From the NCBI RefSeq assembly GCF_019649055.1, contig NW_026570238.1:1488001-1552000 (forward strand): DNA of 64,000 nucleotides. The letters are read 5' to 3'. The notes under the pieces were generated by a model. The model did no database searches and was not told the DNA's origin. It saw only the letters and a list, made by a program, of their open reading frames with translations. The position numbers and the translations under genes are program-made. Below are positions 25,529 through 38,753 of this stretch, piece after piece (the stretch's first letter is position 1; each line of letters opens with the position of its first letter). The stretch comes from Paramacrobiotus metropolitanus (lineage: Eukaryota > Tardigrada > Eutardigrada > Parachela > Macrobiotidae).

Positions 25529-28500
25529 CTACGGTTTGCGCTTTTTGTTTGAGTCTAACCACCGACTGCAAATGTTTTGCACAGACATATCGCCATTCGT
25601 GCCAGCTTCGGTTCCCACGAACGCCACCAAATCGGCACGCTGCATCTGCACAGCCAGTAAGTAGGCTGACTTAAATTTCCGGGCTTTAGTTAACGCTTCC
25701 ACCTGAAAAACAAGGTGCTGGAGCAAAGCAGAGAAATCACATTTAATGATCTACCTTTTGTTCATCACTGGAGATCTGTTTGATAAATGCTTCCCATTCT
25801 TTGGTATTCGCTGTCAATGAATTCGCGTCACAATGTCCGATCATGCGAATCACCAGGGCGTCGTACTGAGTATCCCTAAGCATCTGCAACTTTCTCATCG
25901 TTAACAGGACACCCAGTACGCCTTTCAACCCTTCCCTTCCGGCTTGCGTCGCCACTTTCGTTAAGATTTCCTCGGCATTTAATGCTTGTGCTTCGATTAT
26001 ATTCAAAACATATTCGTCCACTTTAGGCGTGTTGTGAAACTCCACCAACATTCCGATGACATCAATTTTCGCTTGGAGATTTCCGAACAGCGTTGGTAGC
26101 GGTGATCCATTCGATCGTTTTTCGTCCACGCGGGACAACTTGCCTGCCAAGATTTTTGTCACGGACACTTGCAGCTGGATGGTTTTCAGGTATTTTCGCA
26201 CTTCCTCCAACGGCAAACTAAGACGCAGTTTGCTGACCGCTTCACCGTTAGTAGCTGAGGCAAAACGCTCCAGATACATGTTGACATGCTTCTGAGCATC
26301 TTCCAAAAAATGCAGACGATCAAAATATACTTGGTACGAATTTGCTGCGGAGGACGACTGGAAAAATTTTACGCATGTTGCTGCTGCTCGCAAATAATCC
26401 TACAAACGAAAAAAGACCACTGAAACGCTCTTGCAAAATTAATAATTATTCATCTAACAGTATGAGGAATAATTGCACATTACCTTCATAAACAACTGAA
26501 ACGATAGTAACACGTTCGTCATTCCTCGTTTCATTAGAATTTTACAAACTCCCGTCAGGTAATCCACCCATTTGCTTAACGTCGGATCCGACATAATAAT
26601 TTCATCCTCCAACGCGCTGAGATGACCCTTTCGTAAATTCGGCATTATGATGGTTTCGAAGAACGTTTCCACATTGACAGTCTGCAAAAGCGTAAGTATA
26701 AATGAAAATGCTGTTAGCAACTTAACTACAGTCTTCACTTCTACAATGCAATTATGCAGTAGTACCTCGCGCAAAGAATACTCCAGTGCTTTCTGAATTA
26801 ACCCTTTTTTGATGTAAAAGCGCAAAAGCGACGAATTCGTTCCATAAACTTCCTGATAATGCAGGCATTCCGTCATTCGCCGGCGGTTCTCGTTCTCCAA
26901 AACGGCTGGATCCACAGTCTCCGGCTGCAGAATGTCTCCACGGAGTACTAGATTAATTATACTATCCGCACCCAGTGTCCCTCGGCGGCGGGGCATCTTA
27001 GCCTCTTGGATGATTTCCATAATCTCTTCCAGAAACGCCGCCGATGGTGGATTTATCTGATTTTTGTCCACCGGGAGTTCAAGACATTTTGACAACTTGT
27101 CCTGAGCTTCGATAAATTTCCCGACTTTCAATAAACATCGACCCCAACTAAACCACACATTCGCAGCATCCAGCCCAGCTTTGGTGGAAATTTCGATAGC
27201 CAGAGCATACCGTTCCTGTTGAATCAGCTGATCGCGGACATTTCTGGAAATTAAAAACCTCAGTGCAATACAATTGTCAAGTGCAAGCAAAAAGCACCAA
27301 TACACACATAAAACTGCAACAGTTACGGCTCTCATGGTCAATACCGCTAAAATTGACGAAGTAACAATTTTCCTGGTCATGATGATCATCCAATAAAATT
27401 GTTAATATCAAGTAGATCCAGGCTGGATGTACTTGATATTACTTACCATGTACAGCAATACTTTTACGATAATCAAGCATAACATTAAATAGAGTAACAA
27501 AATAATTAAACCAAACGAGTCAGCAATTCAGTCTACCTGAGTGTCTTTAGGTCGGCCAGCTCTTGTACCGACGGGATCTTTGCTGCTCCAGCATCCAACA
27601 ACATTTCGACAACTTGCAGTTGATTTAGATAATTATCACAAACGTGCACCCAGTTCGCACTGTCCTTATCCTCATACAGAAAAATCTTCGCTTTGAAAAA
27701 CAACGTCCGCATGATATTCAGCAGCGTGGCATGCTCCAGTCCACAATCGCTATGCTTGCCCATCCATTCCGACAATTCATTCCCCATCTTTAACAGTTCT
27801 TTTCCAGCAATTAGCGGACTCGAATGCAATTTCAACAGCGCAATACAAAGCGCGGCATCGGGGGCCTCGACAAAAAAGAATTCACTGCGCACCGCATGGT
27901 TATTATCCTCATCCGTAGTTAATAACCACTGCTGCTGATCGGAAGCCCCATTTAGGCCGACTAAGCGTTCGCGAGGCTTCGGACTGAGTGTACGGGCCGG
28001 TGATTGTGTAGCTGTTGGCGAACGCACCCGCGAAATGAAATCGATCCCGTGAAACTTCGTCGAGCGCCCGCTCGAACTCAGGGAAATTGTTTGGTCGAAA
28101 CAATCATCACAAGCACGTACGGGATTATCCCCGTACAAATCCACGTGGATTGTCTGACCGGAACAAGTAGAGCACACGACACGACCACAGCGACGACAGT
28201 GATGCTTTCGGTTAAACTACAAACCAGCGTTAAAATTTTAATAACCGAGTTTTGAATGTACAGTTGGAAAACTGTAACAACTTACCAAAGTGAACTTTTC
28301 CCCGCAAACCGGACAGTTTTGTACGCTATCGTCTTCCACCCATTCGTGTTTCATGGGGGCCACAATTGGCATGATAAATTTCTTAGGGTTAACATCCACT
28401 GTCGATTCTCTTCTGCCACTCGCATCCAATCCCGACGCTATGCTACCGGACCGACTATGTTCACTGGGCGACGAGAAAACCTGTATTGCCTTCTTAGCAT

Positions 28501-31500
28501 AATCTACCAGCAACTGTTCAAACATTCTTTGGCTGAATACATCCCAAATTCCCGCAATTTTCACCACGTCAACCAAATAGTCCACTTTGTTCCACATAAT
28601 CAATTGCTCCAGTATCAGCAATGGTCGGCCGCTTAGGTGAAGAACGGCTTTACGGAGAAATTCCGGCAGTAGTCGCAGAATTAAATTCTCGATTTCTCTT
28701 TCCCGCAATCTGCCAACTTCGTACTCATCAAATCGACCAGAAAGAAGGGCAATATGGATAACCGGAAGACGGCCTTCGGCTGTTGTTATGCTGGCAAGCA
28801 GTTCTTCCATCTTCGTGAAGGTGCAATTTTTCAACATCGGTATCAGTAACTGTAATATAAACAGCAGACAACGACCGTTATTGTTACCGAAAACACGGTA
28901 ATCATTAAATTTTCTTGTTCTTGATTATGTTTGCTCAGGTTTAAATGTTTACAGCACCTGATAGGCTGCGAGTATTTGAGGCGGCTTGGAATCCAACATA
29001 TGCACCAAGCCTTTAATTTGGATGTCTTCTTTGAAAAGTTCCAACGACGGCATTTCACTTTGACTTAACCAGGCATTTAGCGCTTCCGTTTGATCCAAGC
29101 GTAGTACTGAAGCACTGAAAATCTTAAAATGATGCTCTATTCGGCTTTCCAAGTCTTTGAAGGCCATTTGCGTCATCACGTATTCCAGTGTCGAGTTAGA
29201 AAACACTTCCTTCCAGCCAACTTTGTCAAATGCGAAATTCCTGACAAGCTAGATGTTTCAAGAAAAAAACTGAATTAAACTCCACAAAATTAACCACTAC
29301 ATCACGGGTTTTTGTACTGTTAATGCACAGACTAACGGCGTACCATCTCCAAATTCTTTATTCGAATTTGCAACCCCACAACGGTGCTCCTCGGATCCTC
29401 CACCGATAACATGTCAAAGAAATCCACTAGCTGCCCAAGGGGCCAACTTTTCCACACCTGCAGAACAGTCCGCAGCCGCAACTCCACATCCCAAATTTGA
29501 CCACAAAGAGTCCACGGTTCCGTCGCCAAGTTTTTCTCAATCGCCACCGCTAGGACAACATTTCGTAACAATTTTCCTCCTAATGATCCGGCTAACTCCA
29601 AGCGGATCAAAGGAAATTCCATTATGGCTGACGGGTCCAAACCATGTCTCACCGCTTCCCATAAAGCCTCGCAAATAATGCTTAAGCTGTGCAATCTGTC
29701 ATGAAACGACAACAAACAGCTAACAGCATTACGGACAGACATGTTGGCGGGAAGGATGCTGTTTTTTGGCTCGAATGATAACATGCTAGCTAATCGAGAA
29801 TTAGCGTTGGATAAGTACGGCAGCAGTTCCGGCAAAGGAAAAGACGTCTCTTCCATGTCTGACAGAGATGGAGCATTCCCGGCGCTATCTTCTGCTTCAG
29901 AGCTGCGCACTTTAGCTGTAGAGAAAGCCGCATGTTTCCCATTTGGGGCGGATAAATCGCGATGAATTTTTCTTTCTCGACTAACCCGGCGGTTCGGCTC
30001 AATAACGAGCTGATCGAATATAATGTCTCCTATAACACAACCCCATGAACGTAGGCAAAATTAAAAATTTATCACACCGAATTTCACTATTCCACCTATT
30101 ATTTACTACGTACTACAAAACTAAAAACCATAATATGCCTAAACTAACAAGCTCCCCAGTGAAACTGTCCCATGTTATAAAATATAAATAAACGCTAAAA
30201 ATCAACGCACCTCTATCTCGGTCCCAATGCTCTTCCACTAAACGGTATAATTGATCGCTGGGATAGATTCGAAACATCCATCCCGGCAATTGAAAGATAT
30301 TGCGACCTGAGTCAAAAAATCCATTATTCTTTGTATATTCGGATATTGCCATGTTCGTCTGGGCTTTCAACATATCCGCATGCAGCACCTGGATGGTGAT
30401 AACATTTTCAGAATTAGCCATTAGGAATCCATTTTCTTTTCGACGAGGCAGCCGTAAGTTCTGCGACGAAAGTGGCTGTCGCAAAGGTGACAAAGCATCA
30501 TACAGATCTTGCAGACTGACAATACCATATTCTCCCAGATGATAGCGGTATTTCCAAAAATGCATACGGGTCACAATTTCGTTTGCCTGCCAAGATCGAA
30601 AACCACTGGCCTTTAAAGATTCGGAATGCAGAAGAGCGTGAATGAACAGAAGATTATAAACGTTCAAATAAAAGACTAGCCGTTCGTCGTCAGAAACAAT
30701 ATCACATTTGGCGTGCTGCAAAGCCTGGAGACCATTCAGCAGATCAGAGACCGACGTCAACAAGATTTTCTTGGGCGAGTAAGGCGACTCCTGTGCGTCC
30801 CTGAACAACTTCAGTAATCCCGTAAGGATACCCGCAACAAATTTATTGGGATCCGTCAACGAAACACTCCGTTCTGCGCAGCCGTCGTTCAAAAATACGA
30901 TTCCTTCGTTTGTCACGATCGATCTAGCACTGTCCAATTGTTTTGCCTAAAATAATTTGCGATGCAGCTTTATACATGTACTACACAAAAATTATAAAAA
31001 AAGCTTGATTCAACTTTTATTGCCGGTACTCAAAAATTTAAAGCAGTTCTTACCCGAGTCGACTGGCTGAGTAACATCCGTGGCAAATCAAGAGAAAGCG
31101 TCTTGATGAAATGTTCAATTTCATCCCTCGGAGACTGGTTCTGGAGCATTCCTCTTAAGCGGTAATATGGACTTTGATACATTAGACTAAAATTATCCCC
31201 TTCGGTGCTTAACTTCAAACACGTGGAATAATTTTTCGAAAATGTCTGCCATGCCATTAAATATGCCAGTCGAGAAACCGTCGGATCCGCTGCCTGACCG
31301 TTCAACATCGACAACAACCCAGAAGCGGGTACCGTCCCACGCAAGATTTTGATAATCTGTTTGATCAGCGGCACTCCATTTCCACCAGGTCTCGGTGGTT
31401 CATTAAGCAGTTGCTCCAGTCGGTCAATGCGCACCTGAATTTCGTGCCCCAATGCAGCAACACTTTGCATGGCTACAGGATTAAACGGCAGCGCTATCAA

Positions 31501-33868
31501 AAATGATAAACACTGATTTAAAGAGCACGCGGTCTCCATATTGGTTCGGACAAAATCCTCATACGGTTGAATTCGCATCGATTTTAAAAATTCATATCTC
31601 GGAAATTTTCCATCCAGGGAATTCAGAATGTCGGTTACATTCCTCACATTGGGCGAACTCCCTCTGGAAGCTGTCGCTAGTTGAATAATTGCACAATCGG
31701 ACGCGATTAACAGGTTTCGTTGCTGCTCGGTCATTTCACTTGCAGGGCATACGGGATGCGGTTCAGCCAGCTGAGCCGATGACTTTAGTTGTTTCCCACT
31801 CATTTTCTGGCCACTCGACGATAAAATGGTGTGAAATTCTTCGCCGAACTCTATCTCACCCTGCCAATCAGCATCCTCCAAGGTAAAAAGTTTCAAGACC
31901 TGATCGGCCAAATGAAAACTTCCTCCATGCAGGCAAATGCGCAGAAGCGACCCAGGGCCAGAGAGCATCTTCTCGATCACAGATGTATCGACGTGTTTCT
32001 TTAGTATGGACGAAACCCGACGCTTGCGTGGACGACGACGTTTACTCGAGCGTCGAGCTTCTAATTTACGAGTCAAGAAACTAGGCCGCATCAAATCATC
32101 GGTGTAGGCAAGATTAACGCTAAGTGGAACGTCTTTTGGATAAACAATTACTTCCAAACGCCATGATGCATCATTTAATCTCTGTTCCAGAGATGACAAG
32201 CGCCTTGATAATTCGTCATCCGGCACTGAAGTGTGCACAGAAAACGGAGCTGGTGAAGCGGAGGCGGTTTCTGATGAGCGGTGAGAATGCGTTGTAATCA
32301 CCACATTTTTTATGGTACTCAGGATTTTTTCGACAAGTTTATCACTACAGCAACAAAATCCATCGCGAACTTTTTTCACGGCCGACGACCAACTTTTTAC
32401 ACTTTCTGAATCCGTTTCCTCCGGTATAAAGCTCTCCTCCAGGAAATAATTTTCGTTCACGTCGCTGCTGCGAAGAAATAACAGCGAAAACAAATTCTCC
32501 AAGATCTCAACGCGATAAGTCAGTGGATATATGTTCTTCAGGCGATTTTCAACATCCATGGAATCCAAGCGTTCCGTATCATCCGTCGAGAGATCGAATT
32601 GCAAACTCAAACGCGAACTTCGCTTACTGGAATTCGACATTTTCCGTCGCGCTGCATCCTCAAATATCGCCATCATGACATCCATTAAAATACGATAACC
32701 ACTGAATGTAGCGATATCGCGCTGTCTGTTTATATCACTTTCCGACGGATTTTCGGGACAGGTGACGTTCTCATCCGTTGAAAAGCGAACCCTTTTGGAG
32801 GAGGTATCGCGTCGCCTTTGGAAGTGCTGTATCACAGGTAGAGAGCGTAAAAACGATTCATCCACACTATTTGGCGTACTGAAGTACAGGATGGTTGGCA
32901 ATACGGAAGCCTCTTCCAGATCCGGAAAGGCTTTGTTAAACAAATCGCCGAATTCGGTGTCCGTCAATGTCTGGAATCTGCCATTCCGCCGAAATGTCTC
33001 TTCCACTACTTTCAGTTGACAACTAAGTATCTGCGCACTGCCCAAAATGCGCTCCATGACCTAAAGATACACAATACATTGGGCGAAAAGCACTTTATGA
33101 TTACACAAATAACATAACTAAAGGCTTAAAAAGAAATTACATATTATTTATTTTCTAAACACTTATCGTACATTAATTTCACGATCGATACCATAAAGAT
33201 TTTCAGTCTCTACCACCTTTGTCGCTGATTTTGGACTCTTAATCATTTACTCAAACAGCGTAACTTTGAAAGTAAAAACATTATATGGGAGCCTTTTTAC
33301 ACTACCGGAATTCCAAAGAAAGGTGTAGCAGAAAGAATGGACTGCAATGTTGGCAATGCAATTTCCGGTGGATTGGAAGAAATTTCATCCCAGCACAGCA
33401 GCACCACAAGTGCTCCAAAATTTCGTATCCAATCGTTGCTCCGTAAGAAGCTGCTGACTTGTGCACCATCTTGCTCTTCCGATAATTTTTGGAATAAAAC
33501 CTGAAAACACGTTACGACTTTAAATGTCAAAAAACACTCAAATTATGTATGAATGCTACGCAATAGCAGACTTAAAGGAGAGTCAGAACAGATTCACCAG
33601 CATCTAATACCACTCTATATTTTTTGTGCTGCTTCTGTTTACAGCAGGCAGTCAGCAGCATTCAGAAAAGCACGAAGCATACCAGAAGGACTCGCAAAAA
33701 ATGCTTGCCATGAAGTACACACTGCTGGCCCAATCGGAGTTTGTGCTGGAATAACTCAATCAGCTGTGCAGGATCACCGAAGGAGTCCGAAGTAATTACA
33801 GTCTGCACAGCCGTCACGAGCTCTCCAGGATGACTGTACTTTCGCAGAGTATCAAATAAAACATCCAT
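25529..33868 (-). CDS. ZFYVE26: Spastizin, FYVE zinc finger protein 26
   Basis: Large PI3P-binding protein that acts with spatacsin and AP-5 in lysosome and autophagosome turnover; human loss causes spastic paraplegia SPG15. Exons in transcript order: 33683-33868, 33306-33500, 31054-33060, 30211-30946, 29344-30029, 28958-29248, 28286-28849, 27537-28216, 26766-27243, 26484-26681, 25755-26399 and 25529-25702, all in phase, giving about 2279 residues (human 2539). The FYVE finger spans the exon 7/8 junction: WVEDDSVQNCPVCGEKFTL then FNRKHHCRRCGRVVCSTC and a final ACDDC, with every zinc ligand and the basic PI3P loop kept. The region RDQLIQQERYALAIEISTK and the C-terminus KSAYLLAVQMQRADLVAFV align with the human protein. 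About 260 N-terminal residues seem to be missing, so the start at 33868 may be wrong or upstream exons exist. Confidence 0.93.
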
Positions 33869-34844
33869 TTTCCCAGAGTTACAGCAATCACGAAATGGTA
33901 TTCTGGATTCCCCATGCAGGACAATTACGTCGTCCACACCTCCATACACCAATTACGATACATACATACTATAAGTAAGCAGTTGGTGCAGTCCCTGGTA
34001 TTAGATCAATCCTGGGATATTGTCACTGTTGTGGCATGTGAACATAAACAGTTAAATCACGGCTTACTAAGTTTAGCTAAATCCTTGATGGGAGAATGAT
34101 CAGAAAGCAAATACCGTTCTCAAACTCGTAACTGCACGAATAACTAACAAGTAGCAACACCAAAACTATAAACAAACCAAATTCTAATTGCATGACTGTG
34201 GATACTCACAAACCAGTAGGAGCCACCGCCTTTGGCTAAACAGTTCAGAATTATGCTAGTGAGCTAGTCCAATGATCGAGCAAACATCAGAAAACAGTCA
34301 CCTCCGTACTCCACTGTTAACACGGACTAGCTAGGTGATCCAAACTAGGGACCACCTTAACAAAAGATTTCCATGCGGAAATAAATCCATTTGTGAATTG
34401 TGAATACTATTACTATTTTATTGTTATTAATTCCAACTACAATACTGTAATTTTTTATACTAACTGCTGTCGAAAAGTGCAACGAGAACTTTGAACAGGA
34501 AGAGTGGAAGACAGGCACAAATTTATATTTTTCTTTGAATTGACGAGAGCAGTTACAAGTTGTACCATAATTTTATAAGTACACGATTAACTGTATTGTC
34601 AGGGGAATGAAATAACGAGATTAATTGAAGAAAATATCACTGATACAATGATATATTTTGGTTGGGATCCTTACGGATTACAACAAGTAAGTAACTGCTT
34701 ATAAGTCATGCTGCGACTTCTTCTTTGAATGGAAACGACACTACTTGACTTCGACCGTAATCGGGCTCAGTTAAGCATGTTTTTGCACAAATAAGCAGAT
34801 AACAAAGCTAAAAGACACCAAACAAAAATACGTTGCACGTGTCG
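33869..34844. other. Gap between ZFYVE26 and the LOTUS gene
   Basis: The minus frame stays open from 33868 to about 33952 and could carry a further 5' exon of ZFYVE26. The rest shows no supported exon. Confidence 0.4.
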
Positions 34845-37618
34845 TTAATAAAACCGCAAAGCAAGCCTGGTAGAAATTATTAGCGGCTGTTTCTCGACTT
34901 CCGGTTCACTGTCACTGCCACAGCTGACATTGCTGCTGGTCTCAAATTCGCTGTCCACGCTGTGCATTTCACCCGATAAAGAACTCAGCCCGGGAGACAA
35001 GGATGCAGTTTCTTTGTACGGATCACAGGTACCGGCAGTACTCAAAATACCAGAATCATCCAGCTCTTCCTTATGCTTCGTATCGCGAATTGCCGCCAGT
35101 GTATCACGAAACTTTCCAATGCTGAACAATGCGCATTTCGTCTAAACAAACAACTCCAAAGAAATGAAGTATGTACAACCATTTTAAATTTTTTCGCAAA
35201 ACCTCCACGATCATTTATTTATTTATTTACTTACCTCTACCGGCAACGAAGTCGAAGCCATCAGATGCATTTTCCCATGGCGTAATGGCGGCATCGGTTC
35301 TAGTAGATCTTCCAGATAGCAGATCCCAAAATCAGCGGCACAAAACACCTTTTTGCATACAAACTGGTACAACAAAATAAAATTGCGGGCGTCGATGCGC
35401 TGAATTCCGCATGTCAGTTTGACATGCTTAAGAATACGCTGAAAGCGTTGCATCTGAGCTTCATGAGTCAAGGTAATCATGCGACTATTACCGATCCCCA
35501 AGATCTGTAAAGGTCAATAAATACCATTAAGAAAAACAGACAAATGAATCAGAATTATGCAGCTCATATAATACTGCTTTGTAAAAGTTCACCTGAATAT
35601 CGCTGGAGAACAGCAATAACAACTCGGCTAGCCGAGTACAACCGAAATCCGCCACACGACACATTTTTCCGTAATGGACGCGGTACGTCTGGACGAACTC
35701 GCCGAATGGGACAGTGGCTCGATGGTGCACCATTAACATGTCCAATACTTCACGGTGGAATTGATTTAAGTTTGGACTGAATGAATTTGCAACCGCTGCT
35801 AAAAATACCACTGATTAATAAAAAGCCACCTTTCGCGATACGCATGCACCACGATATGACATTGTGCCCATCCTTTTTGTGTGCAGCCATTAGTAATTTC
35901 GTACGGAGAATATAAATAAACTCACTGTAAGAAATTCAACTACGAAATTCTTCAGTTTCATGAATATGCAATGAGTACTGAGAATTTCATAAACTCTTGC
36001 CTGCATTCACGTGATCTAAAATCAACTGTCGACTGCGAAATGGTTGTTGGACAATGCTAACTCCCGGCACAGCAGTCAACAAGTGGTCCAGAAAAACGCC
36101 GTGCTCGTCGTCTTCCGGTAAGTGTCCAAACATGGCTTCGTAACACGGGATGAACCTGCATTACAAACTAAACATTTGTATGAAATGCATTAAGGTGGTA
36201 TCGCAGTTAATGTACATCAAAACACAAGCAAACTTCAAAGTACTGACGTGTTCAAATTCATGCAGTTGTCGTGGTAGTCCAGCAGCTGAAGAACCTGCGG
36301 TATAAAAACCCGCAGCGAAACCCGGTAACATGTCAACGATTTGGTTCCGCTGATCCGCGCAAGATAACCCCGCTGATTGCCGCAATCCTTGCTGCACTGA
36401 GCTAGCGGCAGTGTGTCAAGGCATCCCTAAACAATGACGAACAATCTACAGTTACTGCACGCGCGCTATAATAACGACAATCGAAATTAAAAACTTCAGA
36501 TCTCCACTTAGATTTTGTTCAATGACGCATCCACTGTCCTCAAGACACGAATGCCACGCCAGAATAAAATACTTGAAATGCTACTCACCTGACGAGCTAA
36601 ATTTGTCTGCCAAACCAATGAATACGGCAGTAGGCGAACCATCTGGATGTCACCAGCAGCAAAACGCTCCACAATATCCGGCATCTTCAACAGGTCAGAA
36701 ATTCCCATGGGTTGGTCGTACCTGCGCAAACATCAAACAAATCAAATCGATAAACATGTTACCGAAAACTAACATCTGTCTCTGCCATATTTTATTTTGA
36801 TAACCTCCATATTGCACGGGAACTGTGAAAAGTAGCCTAACTGCACATTCAACAACTGCCTTAAATACTTTTCTTCAAAAAGTCCAATTAGTTCCGCGAG
36901 CAACAGGTGGGAGCGCTTCTGCTCCTGAAAAATTCCAATAACCGCGCGCCTGCAAAAATGCTGAATAAGCAGACAAAATGTCAACTGTACTCGTATACAG
37001 ATTTAACCTATTGTGATTGTCGTGAAAAGGAGAGAAAAAATCTATCTTAAGTTCAAATGCAATTTACTTATTTTGTCTTTGCACAAACATAAACGAACTT
37101 GCCCATCGGAACAAATTCGCATTCGCAAATCTGCTTACTTGTACGCAAGAGGAACAGGAATTACTGGGCTGACTTCTGAGAATTCGATGCTTTTCCCATA
37201 AAACGTTGTCTTGTGGAAACGCTTGACAATGGCCCTCATGTCGGCATGATTCAATAACACAAGATGTCCGTAAATGTTGCCAAACAGATCAGCATCAACG
37301 GATAGGTGCATAATCTACAGTAAAAACAGTGGAGATAACCATCAGTTTCCTGGTGGCTGCATCACAACAACTGAGCCAATGTGACCTCACCAAAATATGT
37401 TCTTTGAACAAACGGAACAGTCCTCTTTGCAGCACAAACCGATTCACTTCGCGGTTCATCCGCAGAATATACAGATCGACGCCACGTTTCTTCTCCCAGG
37501 CAGGAGAATAAGGCAGCTGATGAGGCCGCGATGGCGCCTCTGGCTGATCCCATAATCCATCCTCTGCGTCCGCTGCGGGATTTCCTCGGGGCATAACAGC
37601 GCAATATAAACCATCCAT
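34845..37618 (-). CDS. RRM and LOTUS-repeat protein, MARF1-like
   Basis: Exons in order: 37391-37618, 37139-37314, 36842-36949, 36589-36721, 36248-36426, 36001-36155, 35593-35795 (or 35798), 35235-35504 and 34845-35141, giving about 582 residues. An N-terminal RRM-like fold (VDLYILRMN through FYGKSIEF) is followed by four LOTUS/OST-HTH repeats; the clearest are FIPCYEAMFGHLPEDDEHG with FLDHLLTAVPGVSIV, and FGEFVQTYRVHYGKMCRVAD with FGCTRLAELL. These match the array of MARF1, an oocyte RNA-silencing nuclease, whose LOTUS repeats bind RNA. The NYN nuclease domain that starts MARF1 was not found in or upstream of exon 1, so the protein may be an RNA-binding adaptor. The exon 6/7 intron starts with GC, and exon 7 has two AG acceptors three bases apart. 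The tail is Ser/Glu-rich. Confidence 0.8.
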
Positions 37619-38753
37619 TTTGGTTTTGTGATCAATTTTCCACAAACAGTTAAATTAAACTGGCAAAAATTACGTAAAAAAATTATTTTACCCTATAGTG
37701 TCACTCGAGTGAGTGGATAAAAGACATGATTTCGGAAAACTTATCGTTCCGCTTCCAGATTTTACATGCACTGACGACCTTGAAATTCCTCACCGGTTTT
37801 CAAGATCAGCAGGCACGGTGCAGGCAGAATGTAGGTGTGATTACCAGAAGTACTGTACGTCACATTTGCCGTACCTGGATGCACAAGCATCCTCTTCATC
37901 AAAGGGATGCTTATCTGCAAGCGAAATCTGATGTCGATAAAATTAATTAAGTACTAGTAATGTGCCGTCTACTGCGAATAATGTTATAGATATACTTACC
38001 GTATACGAGTACGAAAAAATTTCCACAACTTCCGCTAATGGCCGAGTGCAGCACTACAATCGTTGCGGCCAATGTCCTCACTGTTTTGCACACTATAAAT
38101 ACGCACGATGAGTTACATATGCGCAATACTAATGTACTTCAAGAAGTAGAACAGTAAATGAAATCATAAATGCAGATATTGCACGCATAATATGCGTGTA
38201 AAATTGTGGATATGATTGCTGGTATAAATAGATACTGTACCTGTACATCTACTGCTCTAGATAACGTTAAGCGTTAAGCCCAACACTTTCTCCCCGTACC
38301 GGTACTTTGCTTACAATTACGTTTACGAGCTAAGTACTGTACTGTAGCTGTTTTCCTCAAGAAACTTTCGTCGCGCACACGGAAAGTACAACGTACAACT
38401 GTATTACAGTACTTACACAAACTGTAGTCAATACGGCACAAAGTCGTTTTTTTACAATGAAATCACGATAAAAAAACTTCATACAACACAGGATAAGGGC
38501 AAAATAACAGTAAGTAATCTTCTCTCTTACAACTTTCAGCGTGTAAGCCATCAGGTAAGTCGGTAACCTATCAAATGCAATCTGCTAACGAGATTCCTTT
38601 TTACATCCAAATATTTCTTTCTAAAAAATCGAAGTCAGATGCCATGTAGCCATCACCTCTAATCGATAAATCACGACCAACAGAATTCATCAACAACCAC
38701 CGGTAAAACTTCCCCAACGTCTCACAGAGCATAAAAATATCAACGGAAAACCT
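37619..38753. other. Intergenic stretch between the LOTUS gene and CLEC16A
   Basis: No exon is supported and no NYN nuclease motif is visible on the minus strand. A small hairpin with 8-base arms AAGCATCC/GGATGCTT lies near 37886-37913. The left part should hold the LOTUS gene promoter. Confidence 0.4.

Noticed and set aside
36161-36397. 78-codon frame overlapping LOTUS gene exon 5 in another frame
   Set aside because: Its phase does not fit the next exon, while the alternative frame gives a proper LOTUS repeat with consistent phases on both sides.
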